A stretch of 19,237 nt of DNA from an uncultured Pseudoflavonifractor sp. (GCA_947383685.1 CANDEE010000037.1:1-19237), one strand, 5' to 3'. Shown: positions 1-7,288, counted from the first letter of the stretch. The notes: generated by a model from the sequence alone, not told the origin. A program made the numbers and translations.

Positions 1-361
1 GCTGCCACTCGAACTCCATGTTGTAGTTGGGGTCGATGGTCTTGAGGTAGTCGATAAAGAGAGGCAGAGCGCTCTTGCCGCGGCTGGAGTTGCCCACGCC
101 AAAGAAGGTCTTGCCGTTGGACTCCTCGATGGCCTTCTTGGCCAACTCCTCCATGGTCATACCCTCGGCTTCTTTGATGATCTTTTGCACTTCGGTCAGG
201 TTCTCTACGGGAGCCTCGGGAGCCTTGCTCTCAACGGCAGGAGTGGGTTCCTTGCTCTCGGGGGCGGGTGCCGGAGTCTCGGCAGCACCGCCGCCGCAGC
301 CAGCCAGCAGGCCGGCTACCATGGAGAGGGACAGGGTCAGGGCCAGTACGCGCTTTTTCAT
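1..361 (-). CDS. Extracellular solute-binding lipoprotein, N-terminal part only (cut by window edge)
   Basis: Reading leftward from an ATG at 361, 120 codons are visible before the window ends. The protein opens with a lipoprotein signal peptide (MKKR, a hydrophobic core, then the lipobox LLAGC with the lipidated Cys at residue 22). A Gly/Ala/Pro/Glu-rich linker follows to about residue 55, then the beginning of a folded domain containing FFGVGNSSRGKSALPLF. This layout is that of a membrane-anchored receptor of an ABC importer on the outer face of a Gram-positive cell. The start is supported by AAGGAGG about 8 bases upstream. The linker CGGGAAETPAPAPES is identical in protein sequence to that of the receptor at 16737-17861. 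The ligand cannot be told from what is visible, and partner ATPase and permease genes would lie outside the window. Confidence 0.8.
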   Translation of the reverse strand, partial: MKKRVLALTLSLSMVAGLLAGCGGGAAETPAPAPESKEPTPAVESKAPEAPVENLTEVQKIIKEAEGMTMEELAKKAIEESNGKTFFGVGNSSRGKSALPLFIDYLKTIDPNYNMEFEWQ

Positions 362-595
362 AACTTGTGTTCCTCCTTCTATTTATTGTGGTTTTCGCTA
401 AAGCAAGAGACAAATATGGCGCTTGGTATAATCATATTCTACAAAAGAAAGGGCAGAATATCCACTGGACATTTCTGCGGTTATTTGTGAAATTCCAGTT
501 TTTTGGGCAGGATAGACAGAACTATGTCAACCCAGCCAAGACTTCTTCAGCATTTTGCCAGGTCCAGCTTTCTCTGCGCACCATTTAAGAAAATA
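362..595. other. Intergenic region upstream of the partial lipoprotein gene
   Basis: About 230 bases with no credible gene. It must hold the promoter of the leftward lipoprotein gene. On the minus strand a possible -10 (TATGAT, 431-436, or the overlapping TAGAAT, 436-441) lies about 75 bases before the start codon, but I see no good -35 at the right distance. A TTGACA at 525-530 on the minus strand has no matching -10. Short open frames here have no ribosome site and no recognisable product. Confidence 0.4.
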
Positions 596-624
596 AAAAG
601 GCGGCCCCGTAAGGGCCGCCTTTT
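596..624 (-). terminator. Rho-independent terminator of the BIG2 protein gene
   Basis: A perfect 12-bp stem (596-607 with 613-624) closes a 5-base loop. The stem has a GC-rich core (GGCGGCCC) flanked by AAAA and TTTT, so it can terminate in either direction. It lies 11 bases past the TGA of the gene at 636-1670. Confidence 0.9.
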
Positions 625-635
625 GAGATGGCGTA

Positions 636-1670
636 TCAGAAGTTACAGCGGACAATGCATTTCAGGGTCATACCGTCTACCGTGGCAGTAACCTTACAAG
701 TTCCCTTACTGACGGCGGTGACGGTACCGTCAGCTCCCACGGTGGCGACTGTGGCGTCGCTGGTAGCCCAGGCCACCGCCGAACTGGTGCCGGAGACGAT
801 CAGCCGCCAGGTTTCTCCGGCCCGGCTCAGGGTAAAGTCCTCCCGGTTCAGGGATATGTTGACAGTGGAGGCAGTGGGCTGTGATGTAGCCGTTGCGGAA
901 GGCGCGGCGGTAGCAGCCGCGGGAGCGCTGCCGGAGAAGTTGCAGCGAACAATACAGCTTTTCTCCCCTACGCCGTCAATGGTGGCGGTGATGGTGGCGG
1001 TCCCCTTGGACACTGCTGTCACAAGGCCGTTCCAGGACACAGAGGCCACGTTGGGATTGCTGGACTTCCACTGCACGTCGCCGTGGGCGTCCGCCGGGGT
1101 CATAGTCACCTTGAACTGATATACCTCGCCCACACCGAAGAAGGAAATGTCCGACTTGCTCAGCTTAAAGTCGGTGGGAGTCACCAGAGGCACCGAGGGG
1201 GTCACGACTCCCACCGAAGGGGCGGGGCTCGCCTCTGTACCCGGGTCCACAGTGGGTTCTGTGGAAGGTTCCGCCGGGACGGTAGGAACAGGGGTGGCGG
1301 AGTCTGCCACTGGGGGAACACTGTCCTGCGGCTGCGGCTTTGGCTCCTTTCCTCCGCCCAGGAGAGGCTTCAGGAGAGAAATCACAATGCCTGCCGCAGC
1401 AATGATAAGGGCCAGGGACAGCACCCAGCTGATGATGCTACGTACCGAGGGACCACTCCCCCGGGAACGGCCGGAGCGGGCCAGGCGTCGACCGCCCCGG
1501 ACAGGGAGGTCGTCGTCATAATATTCCTCGTCCTCCCGGCTCTCCGGATCATCCCAGCGGCCGGTACCGTCCTCGTTGCAGAAGGGACAGTGTTTATAGC
1601 TGGCGGCGTACATTTCACCGCAGTATTCACATTTAATGAGGTCCTCCTTGGTCCCGCTCTTTCGTGCCAT
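636..1670 (-). CDS. Zinc-ribbon, single-pass membrane protein with two BIG2 (bacterial Ig-like) domains
   Basis: A 344-residue protein of unknown role. Residues 14-31 hold a CxxC-N10-CxxC zinc ribbon. An acidic and then Arg-rich stretch (about 40-75) leads to one hydrophobic segment (about 79-101). By the positive-inside rule the zinc ribbon is cytoplasmic and the rest outside. A Pro/Thr/Ser-rich stalk (about 108-165) is followed by two BIG2 domains (about 166-244 and 270-344), each ending in VTAVSKGT, a variable stretch and IVRCNF. BIG2 folds are typical of surface adhesion or wall-associated proteins, and the function here is inferred only from that. The longest frame begins at 1685, but its ATGGGAGGG is itself the Shine-Dalgarno site for the ATG at 1670, so 1670 is preferred. 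The gene has its own promoter and terminator and is monocistronic. Confidence 0.85.
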   Translation of the reverse strand: MARKSGTKEDLIKCEYCGEMYAASYKHCPFCNEDGTGRWDDPESREDEEYYDDDLPVRGGRRLARSGRSRGSGPSVRSIISWVLSLALIIAAAGIVISLLKPLLGGGKEPKPQPQDSVPPVADSATPVPTVPAEPSTEPTVDPGTEASPAPSVGVVTPSVPLVTPTDFKLSKSDISFFGVGEVYQFKVTMTPADAHGDVQWKSSNPNVASVSWNGLVTAVSKGTATITATIDGVGEKSCIVRCNFSGSAPAAATAAPSATATSQPTASTVNISLNREDFTLSRAGETWRLIVSGTSSAVAWATSDATVATVGADGTVTAVSKGTCKVTATVDGMTLKCIVRCNF

Positions 1671-1676
1671 AGCGTT

Positions 1677-1683
1677 CCCTCCC
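1677..1683 (-). promoter_or_regulatory. Ribosome binding site deciding the start at 1670
   Basis: On the minus strand GGGAGGG sits 6 bases before the ATG at 1670. It overlaps the upstream in-frame ATG at 1685, which has no ribosome site of its own. Confidence 0.75.
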
Positions 1684-1699
1684 ATTGTTTTCTTCTTTT

Positions 1700-1728
1700 A
1701 TTTTACACGCTTCCCCTGTTATCGTCAA
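1700..1728 (-). promoter_or_regulatory. Sigma-A promoter of the zinc-ribbon/BIG2 gene
   Basis: On the minus strand a -35 TTGACG (1723-1728), a 17-bp spacer and a -10 TAAAAT (1700-1705). The expected transcription start is near 1693, giving a short leader before the ATG at 1670. Confidence 0.8.
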
Positions 1729-1745
1729 CTTGATTTAGGCAAGTT
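1727..1745. repeat. Inverted repeat touching the -35 box (operator candidate)
   Basis: AACTTG (1727-1732) and CAAGTT (1740-1745) form a perfect 6-bp inverted repeat around 7 bases. One arm overlaps the last two positions of the -35 hexamer of the BIG2 promoter. On the minus strand no T-run follows it, so it makes a poor terminator for the deacetylase gene upstream. A regulator site is possible but unproven. Confidence 0.35.
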
Positions 1746-1762
1746 TTATCAATTTGTAATCA

Positions 1763-2482
1763 TTAAGGATAAAAGCTGCGGTAGGTCTGACCCGGTTTCA
1801 GCTCCACATGGCGCTGGCGGGCCAGCTCCTCTACTGTGACAAAAAGGAACCCTTTCCGGTGCAGCTCATCCACCACCCGCAGGGCCGCTGCCACTGAGGT
1901 GGGATAGATGTCATGGAGCAAAATAATGTCCCCGTCCCGGGCTTGCGAAACGATGTGCTCCACGATGCGGTCCGTATTCTTATCGTCCCAGTCCTCCGGG
2001 TCGATAGACCAAAGGATGAGGGCGCTGTGGGCACGTTTTTCCACTCCGTTGTCGATCCTTCCGTAAGGGGGACGGAGTACAAAGCCTCCGTGGCCCAAAA
2101 GCTCTGTTAGGCGGGCTTCGGTCCGGTCTACCTGGCGGGAAAAGTCCGCAGCGCTAAGACCTGTGAGATACACATGGTCATAGGAGTGGGTCCCGATTTG
2201 GTGCCCCTCCCTGTCCATCCGTTCCACCAGGTCCTCACAGTCCGGGAGCATCTCTCCCACCAGAAAAAATGTAGCCTTTACTCCCCGCTGGTCAAGGCCG
2301 TCCAACAGCTCCTCTGTAGTGGCGCGGCGGGGGCCGTCATCAAAGGTAAGGGCAATGAGGGGGCGGTCCGCCTCTATATTTGCCGAAGCATCCGCTGTAA
2401 GGGCAGCGGAAGGCGTTCGCTGTATGACCACACCCAGCAATAGGGAAAGGGAGAGCATGAGAACAGCCGCTCTTTTTTGCAT
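1763..2482 (-). CDS. Secreted polysaccharide deacetylase (NodB domain, carbohydrate esterase family 4)
   Basis: A 239-residue protein that by family removes N- or O-acetyl groups from a cell-surface glycan such as peptidoglycan or its GlcNAc residues. A signal peptide (residues 1 to about 28, MQKR plus a hydrophobic core) sends it out of the cell. All five NodB motifs are present: TFDDGP (46-51, catalytic base and metal Asp), HSYDH (99-103, metal histidines), RPPYG (137-141), DPEDW (161-165) and LLHD (188-191). It should therefore be an active metal-dependent enzyme. The open frame runs back to 2701, but that extension crosses the terminator at 2559-2588 and precedes the signal peptide. The ATG at 2482 follows a GGCGG-type site. 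It lies downstream of the VanW/DUF2461 operon, consistent with an envelope role. Its own promoter is not clear. Confidence 0.9.
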   Translation of the reverse strand: MQKRAAVLMLSLSLLLGVVIQRTPSAALTADASANIEADRPLIALTFDDGPRRATTEELLDGLDQRGVKATFFLVGEMLPDCEDLVERMDREGHQIGTHSYDHVYLTGLSAADFSRQVDRTEARLTELLGHGGFVLRPPYGRIDNGVEKRAHSALILWSIDPEDWDDKNTDRIVEHIVSQARDGDIILLHDIYPTSVAAALRVVDELHRKGFLFVTVEELARQRHVELKPGQTYRSFYP

Positions 2483-2558
2483 TTTCCCGCCGCCTTTCCA
2501 TTCATTCTTACCCTCAGTATGTCCGGCAGGGATTTTTTTTTGCTGGTAAATGTTGAAA

Positions 2559-2588
2559 AAAAGCCCGCGCCTTTCGGCGCGGGCTTTT
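2559..2588 (-). terminator. Rho-independent terminator of the VanW-DUF2461 operon
   Basis: A perfect 13-bp stem (2559-2571 with 2576-2588) with a TTTC loop, a GC core and A/T-run flanks. It begins 5 bases past the stop of the DUF2461 gene. It separates that operon from the deacetylase gene. Confidence 0.9.
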
Positions 2589-2592
2589 CCGG

Positions 2593-3276
2593 TCACTGCT
2601 CTCTGGGGTCGGGGTCCCCGTCCAGGGTGGTAAGGTATTGAAACAGGGGCGTCAGCTTTTCCCATTCCCCCAAAATGTACTCCGGCAGGTCCGGAGACCA
2701 CAGCAAATCGTCGTGGGGCCGCTCACAGCTCAGGGAAAAGCCTCCCTTTTTGTTGTACCAAGGGTCCAAAATTTTGCTGGGGGCCGGACGGAGCTTTTTG
2801 AACTCCTCCCCCGTCAATTGGAATGTGTTCTGCTTTTCCAGCCTGCGAACCAACTTTTCCATGGGCTTAGGGTTACGGTCCATTCTGGCCCGGAATTTCG
2901 CCATGGTCAAGGCCTGGGCCATCCAGTAGCCCAGACCGAAACTGTAATTTTCCGGGCACAGCTCAAACCAGAACACGGGCTGACAGGACCAACGTTCGGC
3001 AGGTTCCGAAACGGTAAGCCACAGGTGGTCCTTATAGGGTCCCCGCCCAAAAAGGCGGCGGGCGTCCCGGTAAATGCGGCTCACCCGACTGGTCAAGGTA
3101 AGCTCCGAATGCCTATCCGCAAATTCCGTGTAAAGGTCATGGCAGAGGGCTTTCATGGGGGCTTCCATAAGCTCCTTATACTCCGCTTTCCTGGGCTCAA
3201 ACCACTCCCGGCTGTTATTGAAGCGGAGATTCCACATAAAGTCCACCACTGCAGGGTCAAACCCTTGGAAGGTCAT
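2593..3276 (-). CDS. DUF2461 family protein
   Basis: A 227-residue soluble protein that fits the DUF2461 (TIGR02453) family, recognised from the start FxGFxP..VDFMWNLRFNNSREWFE, the central RIYRDARRLF..GPYKDHL block and a C-terminal EEFKKLRPAP region. No biochemical function is established for this family that I can state. There is no signal peptide or membrane segment. The start chosen is the ATG at 3276, preceded by AAGGAG at 9 bases. The longer frame uses a GTG at 3303 with no ribosome site, overlapping the previous stop. It sits 23 bases after the VanW gene and just before a terminator, so it is the second and last gene of that operon. Confidence 0.85.
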   Translation of the reverse strand: MTFQGFDPAVVDFMWNLRFNNSREWFEPRKAEYKELMEAPMKALCHDLYTEFADRHSELTLTSRVSRIYRDARRLFGRGPYKDHLWLTVSEPAERWSCQPVFWFELCPENYSFGLGYWMAQALTMAKFRARMDRNPKPMEKLVRRLEKQNTFQLTGEEFKKLRPAPSKILDPWYNKKGGFSLSCERPHDDLLWSPDLPEYILGEWEKLTPLFQYLTTLDGDPDPREQ

Positions 3277-3299
3277 ATTTTCTTTCTCCTTTTTTACCG

Positions 3300-5192
3300 T
3301 CACTGTCCCACCGAAAAAGAGCCGGGGGGCGGAATGATGGGAAGGTCAGAGGGGGTCAGGGTCTCCACCGGAGGCGGGGTCTGCTCCTGTCCTGGCGGAA
3401 GAATGGGATTGTCTCCCACGTCCGGAGGCAAGATGGGAGGCGGGGTCTGCTCCGGCGTGCTGCTCTCCTCTGGGCCAGGGGTAACCGCAGGGGCGCCGCT
3501 CTCCTCCGGCTCCCCGGGAGCCACGACAGGCTCGGTACGGATACCCGTAAAGGGGTCGATGCCCCACAGCTCCAAGTCAGCGGGGTTAAAGAGGATAACC
3601 TCGTTACGGACCTTATACTTTGTCTGATAGAGCAATTGGTCAGAAACCACCTTGCCATCAGCATCCACCAGCTTCTGGTAGGTATCAATGGTGACCCCGT
3701 TATAACCCGTCCGCTCCTCATCCTTCTTTGTGGTCCCCTGGGGAACGGAAGCATCGGCCTGGTAAATAGTCTCGAAGGGCTGAGTCACCACCCGGTTGGT
3801 GGAATAGGGCTGACCGTGAATTCCCGTCACATCGGTTCCCCGAATGGTCACATGGATATAATTCTTGCTGTCCACCGAAGCCTCAATCTTGATAGGGTAT
3901 TCGGTATTGTTCTTGAAGCGGAAATCCAGACTGCCTTCATCGCTGTAGTCCCCATAGACGGTGGCATCCAAGCCGCCCTTTACATAGCTTGGTTCATAAC
4001 GGTGGGCATAGCGCTCCACTGTCTCCAGATTCGCCATGAGGCTGACCCAGTAGAGGGTGGAGCTGGCCTGGCAGATACCTCCCGCCACCGTGTCTTTGGA
4101 AAGGCCGTTGACGTAAGCAGTGGCCTTTCCGTAACCGTTGTCCTCAGTATAGGGACTGCACTTCTGGTTAAAGGAGAATTCATCGCCGGGGAACAGAACG
4201 GAGCCGTTGATAAACTCCGCCGCTACCCGCACGTTCAGCTTCCGGTCGGGAGTGCCTGTGACCCGGGTGGTGGCCTCCCCCAGCACATCCCGGAACAGCC
4301 TCTCGGTCAAGACCTCGGTGGAGGTTTCCGGTTCGGTGATGATAAATTCCACCCGGAAGGTCTGTCCGTCCTCCGCCTGATCCAGAGCGGCTTTCGCAGC
4401 TGCCGTGTCCAAGTCCTTACCCGTCACCGAGGGAACGATCTCCAGAGTCTCCCTGTCCAGATAGGCCTCGGAAACCTGGGTGTAAATCTCCTGCCGGATG
4501 GCCTCAAAATCAGGCTCGGCAGGGGGCGCAATGGTAATTTCCGCCTCTACGGGGACATAATCCGCAGGCTCATCGTTGTTCAAAAGATGCCCCGCCAGTT
4601 CAGTGAGCTTTGGCAAAAGCTCCTCCACGTCCACGGTACGGCCAGTGCGACCCTTGGTAAAAACGATGGCGGTATCCCGAATGTCCCAGGTGGTCTGAGC
4701 GTCGGCGTCTCCTTGCTCCTGAGCAGCCCGGCTCACCTCGGCAGGCACATGATCCAGGGTCAGGGGTACGGATGCCCCATCCCGGTTCAGCACCCCGGCA
4801 AGAAACCGGAAACCCCGGAGGGGCACAGGGGCTGCGGCGGGAGAGGCGCTTTTGACCGCTCCCTCCGCATCATAAGAAAATTCCGTACCGGGGACGGCGT
4901 ATTGACCCCCGCCGCATTGGAAGGGCACCTTCAGGGCGGAAAGCCGCTGCTGAAGGGCGGCGTCCAGGGTAGAGACAGCCTCCTCACTGGACAGGCCGCC
5001 CACCTCTACCCCACCGATCCGGGTATTGGGCGCCATCTTCCCCCCACCGCTTCCAGCATAGGCGCACAGGCCCCCATACCCGCCCAAAAGTAAGACGACT
5101 GCCGCCCCCACAGCGATGAGGGCGGCGGTCCGCTTTTTTCGGTTAAGGTCCGCGGCAGAGCGCTTACCATTATTCTTTTCATCCATATCCAT
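3300..5192 (-). CDS. VanW family protein with peptidoglycan-binding-like repeats, G5 domain and Pro-rich tail
   Basis: A 630-residue membrane-anchored envelope protein. A short basic N-terminus is followed by one hydrophobic segment (about 22-45), so most of the chain is outside. Residues about 55-300 look like the PG_binding_4 type repeats usually found before VanW. The VanW domain (about 318-450) holds GGICQASSTLYW (371-382), and a G5-like segment spans about 455-535. A Pro/Glu/Thr-rich tail (about 555-630) may span or lie in the cell wall. VanW was first seen in vancomycin-resistance clusters, but its activity is not established and no van genes are present here. Two in-frame ATGs (5192 and 5186) are close. 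GGAG lies upstream and 5192 is kept. It is the first gene of the operon with the DUF2461 gene. Confidence 0.9.
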   Translation of the reverse strand: MDMDEKNNGKRSAADLNRKKRTAALIAVGAAVVLLLGGYGGLCAYAGSGGGKMAPNTRIGGVEVGGLSSEEAVSTLDAALQQRLSALKVPFQCGGGQYAVPGTEFSYDAEGAVKSASPAAAPVPLRGFRFLAGVLNRDGASVPLTLDHVPAEVSRAAQEQGDADAQTTWDIRDTAIVFTKGRTGRTVDVEELLPKLTELAGHLLNNDEPADYVPVEAEITIAPPAEPDFEAIRQEIYTQVSEAYLDRETLEIVPSVTGKDLDTAAAKAALDQAEDGQTFRVEFIITEPETSTEVLTERLFRDVLGEATTRVTGTPDRKLNVRVAAEFINGSVLFPGDEFSFNQKCSPYTEDNGYGKATAYVNGLSKDTVAGGICQASSTLYWVSLMANLETVERYAHRYEPSYVKGGLDATVYGDYSDEGSLDFRFKNNTEYPIKIEASVDSKNYIHVTIRGTDVTGIHGQPYSTNRVVTQPFETIYQADASVPQGTTKKDEERTGYNGVTIDTYQKLVDADGKVVSDQLLYQTKYKVRNEVILFNPADLELWGIDPFTGIRTEPVVAPGEPEESGAPAVTPGPEESSTPEQTPPPILPPDVGDNPILPPGQEQTPPPVETLTPSDLPIIPPPGSFSVGQ

Positions 5193-5225
5193 ATCCGTTC
5201 ACTCCAAAGGTCTACACAGGCAGAC

Positions 5226-5243
5226 AGCACAAGATATAGTGCT
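5226..5243. repeat. Small inverted repeat just downstream of the vanW -10 box
   Basis: AGCAC (5226-5230) and GTGCT (5239-5243) pair perfectly around 8 bases. The repeat covers the expected transcription start of the VanW operon. It could be an operator half-site pair or a weak 5' hairpin, and chance is not excluded. Confidence 0.3.
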
Positions 5244-5272
5244 ATTATACGGGTTCTTCCACCAAAAATCAA
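5244..5272 (-). promoter_or_regulatory. Sigma-A promoter of the VanW-DUF2461 operon
   Basis: On the minus strand -35 TTGATT (5267-5272), a 17-bp spacer and a consensus -10 TATAAT (5244-5249). The start of transcription should be near 5237, about 45 bases before the ATG. It is divergent from the promoter at 5316-5344. Confidence 0.85.
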
Positions 5273-5315
5273 TAGCAGAACGGTTACATCCACACATTTC
5301 CGCTATGGTTTTTTC

Positions 5316-5344
5316 TTTACATCCGGCAGGATTCGTTGTATAGT
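5316..5344 (+). promoter_or_regulatory. Sigma-A promoter of the XpaC-family gene
   Basis: -35 TTTACA (5316-5321), a 17-bp spacer and -10 TATAGT (5339-5344). The expected start near 5351 leaves a leader of about 46 bases. The -35 boxes of this and the opposing vanW promoter are 43 bp apart. Confidence 0.8.
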
Positions 5345-5396
5345 AGATAGAGTGTGAATTTACTTTAATTTCATTCATTCCAGTGGGAGGCGCGGT

Positions 5397-6626
5397 ATGT
5401 CCAACAAGCAAGAATCTAATATCCCCTGGTGGGCCATCGTTCTGGGGTTTATTTTATTTTGGCCGGCAGGTATGATCCTCCTGTTCCTGAACCTGGGCGG
5501 CGTTTCTCTCCCCACGGGGACAACACGGCAGAATTTTCAGCAGGGCTACCGCCCCACAGGGCAACAGCAGTACCGTCCGCCTACGGCCAAGAGCGGCTTT
5601 ACCGGTGGTCAGTCCAGCGGGCAGGGAACAGCCCAGCGGGCCGCTCCCGGAAGCGCCCAGCGGCCTTACTCCTACGGGTCAGCCTCTGCGGGACAGCCCC
5701 AGGCTTCACAGACAGCAAAGGGACAGAGCGCAGGCAGCAGAAAGTGGCGGTTCCGCAAGCCTAAGAGCGGGCGCTTTCTCACCGCCATTGGGGGCATCAT
5801 GAGCTTTGTGTTTGGCCTGGGCTTTGCCAACGAGCTGATCGACGCCCTCCGCTACGGACTGCTTTCCTATGCCGACGAGCTGTTTCCCATCTTCGGCTTC
5901 TTCTGCGCGGCGCTGGTCATGCTGTGGAACGGTCTGAGCCGCACCCGGTTTGGACGGCGGCAGATGCTCTATATGGGGGTCATCGGCAACCGGAACTCCG
6001 TCTTTATTTCCGATCTGGCGGGGGCCGCCGGAGTCAGTGAGAAAAAGGTCCTTTCCGACCTCCAGCGGATGCTGTCGGACGGCTCTCTGCCCATGGGGTA
6101 CATAGACCGGGCCTCCGGGCGGCTGGTGCTCACCGACCAGGGGTATGAGGCTCCCCGGCAGGAGGCCCCCAAGAAGGAATCTTCTGAACCAAAGGTTCAG
6201 AAGAAAGAGGATGGCGATGACGCCATCCTGCGGGAAATTAAGGCGGTGAACGACGCCATTCCCGACGATGAGATGAGCCGGAAGATCGACCGCATCGGGG
6301 AGATCACCAGAAAAATTTTGGACTACCAGCGGCAGAACCCCGCCAAGGCCCCGGAGCTACGGCAGTTTTTGAACTACTACCTGCCCACCACCCTGAAAAT
6401 TCTCCGGGCCTATGCCCAGATGGACTCCCAGGGAGTGGAGGGAGAGAATATCTCCGCCGCCAAACGGCGCATTGAGGATATGATGGATAAAGTGGTGGAA
6501 GGGTTTGAAAAACAGCTCGACCAGCTTTTTGCCACCGACGCCATGGACATCACCACCGATGTGGAGGTACTGGAGCGGATGCTGGACAAGGATGGCCTGG
6601 GGTCGGGGATGACCCTGGGTGGCTGA
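5397..6626 (+). CDS. XpaC-family membrane protein with embedded winged-helix-like segment
   Basis: A 409-residue protein and the only plus-strand gene. One membrane segment (about 11-32) is followed by a Gln/Gly/Ser-rich low-complexity stretch (about 41-125), then two further hydrophobic segments (about 127-147 and 157-178). Residues about 190-250 (ISDLAGAAGVSEKKVLSDLQ to GYIDRASGRLVLT) read as a winged helix-turn-helix. After a charged linker, about 276-405 match the XpaC family (LPTTLKILRAYAQM and the helical C-terminus), named for 5-bromo-4-chloroindolyl phosphate hydrolysis in Bacillus. The family's true role is unclear, and no TelA partner gene lies alongside as is often seen. The start is firm: GGGAGG lies 6 bases before the ATG. 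It is divergent from the VanW operon and ends at a bidirectional terminator. Confidence 0.85.
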   Translation: MSNKQESNIPWWAIVLGFILFWPAGMILLFLNLGGVSLPTGTTRQNFQQGYRPTGQQQYRPPTAKSGFTGGQSSGQGTAQRAAPGSAQRPYSYGSASAGQPQASQTAKGQSAGSRKWRFRKPKSGRFLTAIGGIMSFVFGLGFANELIDALRYGLLSYADELFPIFGFFCAALVMLWNGLSRTRFGRRQMLYMGVIGNRNSVFISDLAGAAGVSEKKVLSDLQRMLSDGSLPMGYIDRASGRLVLTDQGYEAPRQEAPKKESSEPKVQKKEDGDDAILREIKAVNDAIPDDEMSRKIDRIGEITRKILDYQRQNPAKAPELRQFLNYYLPTTLKILRAYAQMDSQGVEGENISAAKRRIEDMMDKVVEGFEKQLDQLFATDAMDITTDVEVLERMLDKDGLGSGMTLGG

Positions 6627-6637
6627 ACAAAAAAGAA

Positions 6638-6666
6638 AGCCACGCTGTACCCGGTACAGCGTGGCT
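6638..6666. terminator. Bidirectional terminator between convergent genes
   Basis: A perfect 13-bp stem (6638-6650 with 6654-6666), loop CCG. A-rich sequence stands to the left and a T-run to the right. It serves both the plus-strand XpaC gene (stop at 6626) and the minus-strand ABC cassette (stop at 6680). Confidence 0.92.
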
Positions 6667-6679
6667 CCTTTTTTCTTTT

Positions 6680-7288
6680 TTACAGCTCCTTTTTGTCCAT
6701 GATAGACAGGGAAATCCGCCAGGAAAGGGCCAGGGCGGCCACCCCAACCAGTGGGAGCAGAATAATGATGGGGGGCAGGCGGAGAGAACTGCCGCCGCTG
6801 ATGCTCAGGATGGCGCCTCCCATGCCAAAAATGGCGGCGACGCCCGCGATGACCACGATCATCACCGTCCGGGCCCTGGTACCGCCAAAGTGGTAGCAGA
6901 TGGGCAGGGTCACGGAGGCATAGAGGAAGTAGGCCACGGTGTATATGGCGGTCATGGAGAAAACGTTGTCCTCCCCTGCCAGCAGGCCCAATATGATCTG
7001 AACCGCCGCGATCCCCAGGCCCATCAGGACGGTCAGAAGATACCGGGCGTCCACCATGGCCATCCGGCCGGAGAAAACGGCGGCACCGTAGGACATCCAA
7101 TGGTTAAATTCGTCGTAGTTAAAGAGCCCCATGATGCTGGATACCCCGAAAATAACCACATAGAGGGAAAACATGGTGGTATTTATGTGGGTAAAGATAG
7201 CCGCTCCGGCAAAGATCGCCATAAAGACGGCGTAAAATTTCAGGTTGCCCTTCATGAGGTAAAAATCCCGTTTCAAAAAGCCATTCAT
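6680..7288 (-). CDS. ABC-2 type transporter permease
   Basis: A 202-residue integral membrane protein with about six hydrophobic segments spread over its whole length, starting near residue 17 after MNGFLKRDFYLMKGNLK. That N-terminus and size fit the short ABC-2 permeases that work with BcrA/YtrB-type ATPases as exporters or envelope stress pumps. The substrate is unknown. Its ATG overlaps the TGA of the ATPase gene by 4 bases (ATGA), so translation is probably coupled. It is the last gene of the GntR-ATPase-permease operon and ends 14 bases before a bidirectional terminator. Confidence 0.85.
   Translation of the reverse strand: MNGFLKRDFYLMKGNLKFYAVFMAIFAGAAIFTHINTTMFSLYVVIFGVSSIMGLFNYDEFNHWMSYGAAVFSGRMAMVDARYLLTVLMGLGIAAVQIILGLLAGEDNVFSMTAIYTVAYFLYASVTLPICYHFGGTRARTVMIVVIAGVAAIFGMGGAILSISGGSSLRLPPIIILLPLVGVAALALSWRISLSIMDKKEL

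Noticed and set aside
525..530. TTGACA on the minus strand as a -35 box for the left lipoprotein gene
   Set aside because: No -10-like hexamer stands 15-19 bp downstream of it.
2483..2701. N-terminal extension of the deacetylase
   Set aside because: It crosses a perfect terminator hairpin and puts 73 residues ahead of an intact signal peptide; the ATG at 2482 is better.
3636..5093. A 485-codon open frame on the plus strand within the VanW gene
   Set aside because: The opposite strand encodes a protein with clear VanW motifs, a promoter and a ribosome site; the antisense product has none.
3300..5192. Vancomycin-resistance gene cluster
   Set aside because: VanW domains occur widely without resistance; no vanA/B, vanH, vanX, vanY or van two-component genes are present.
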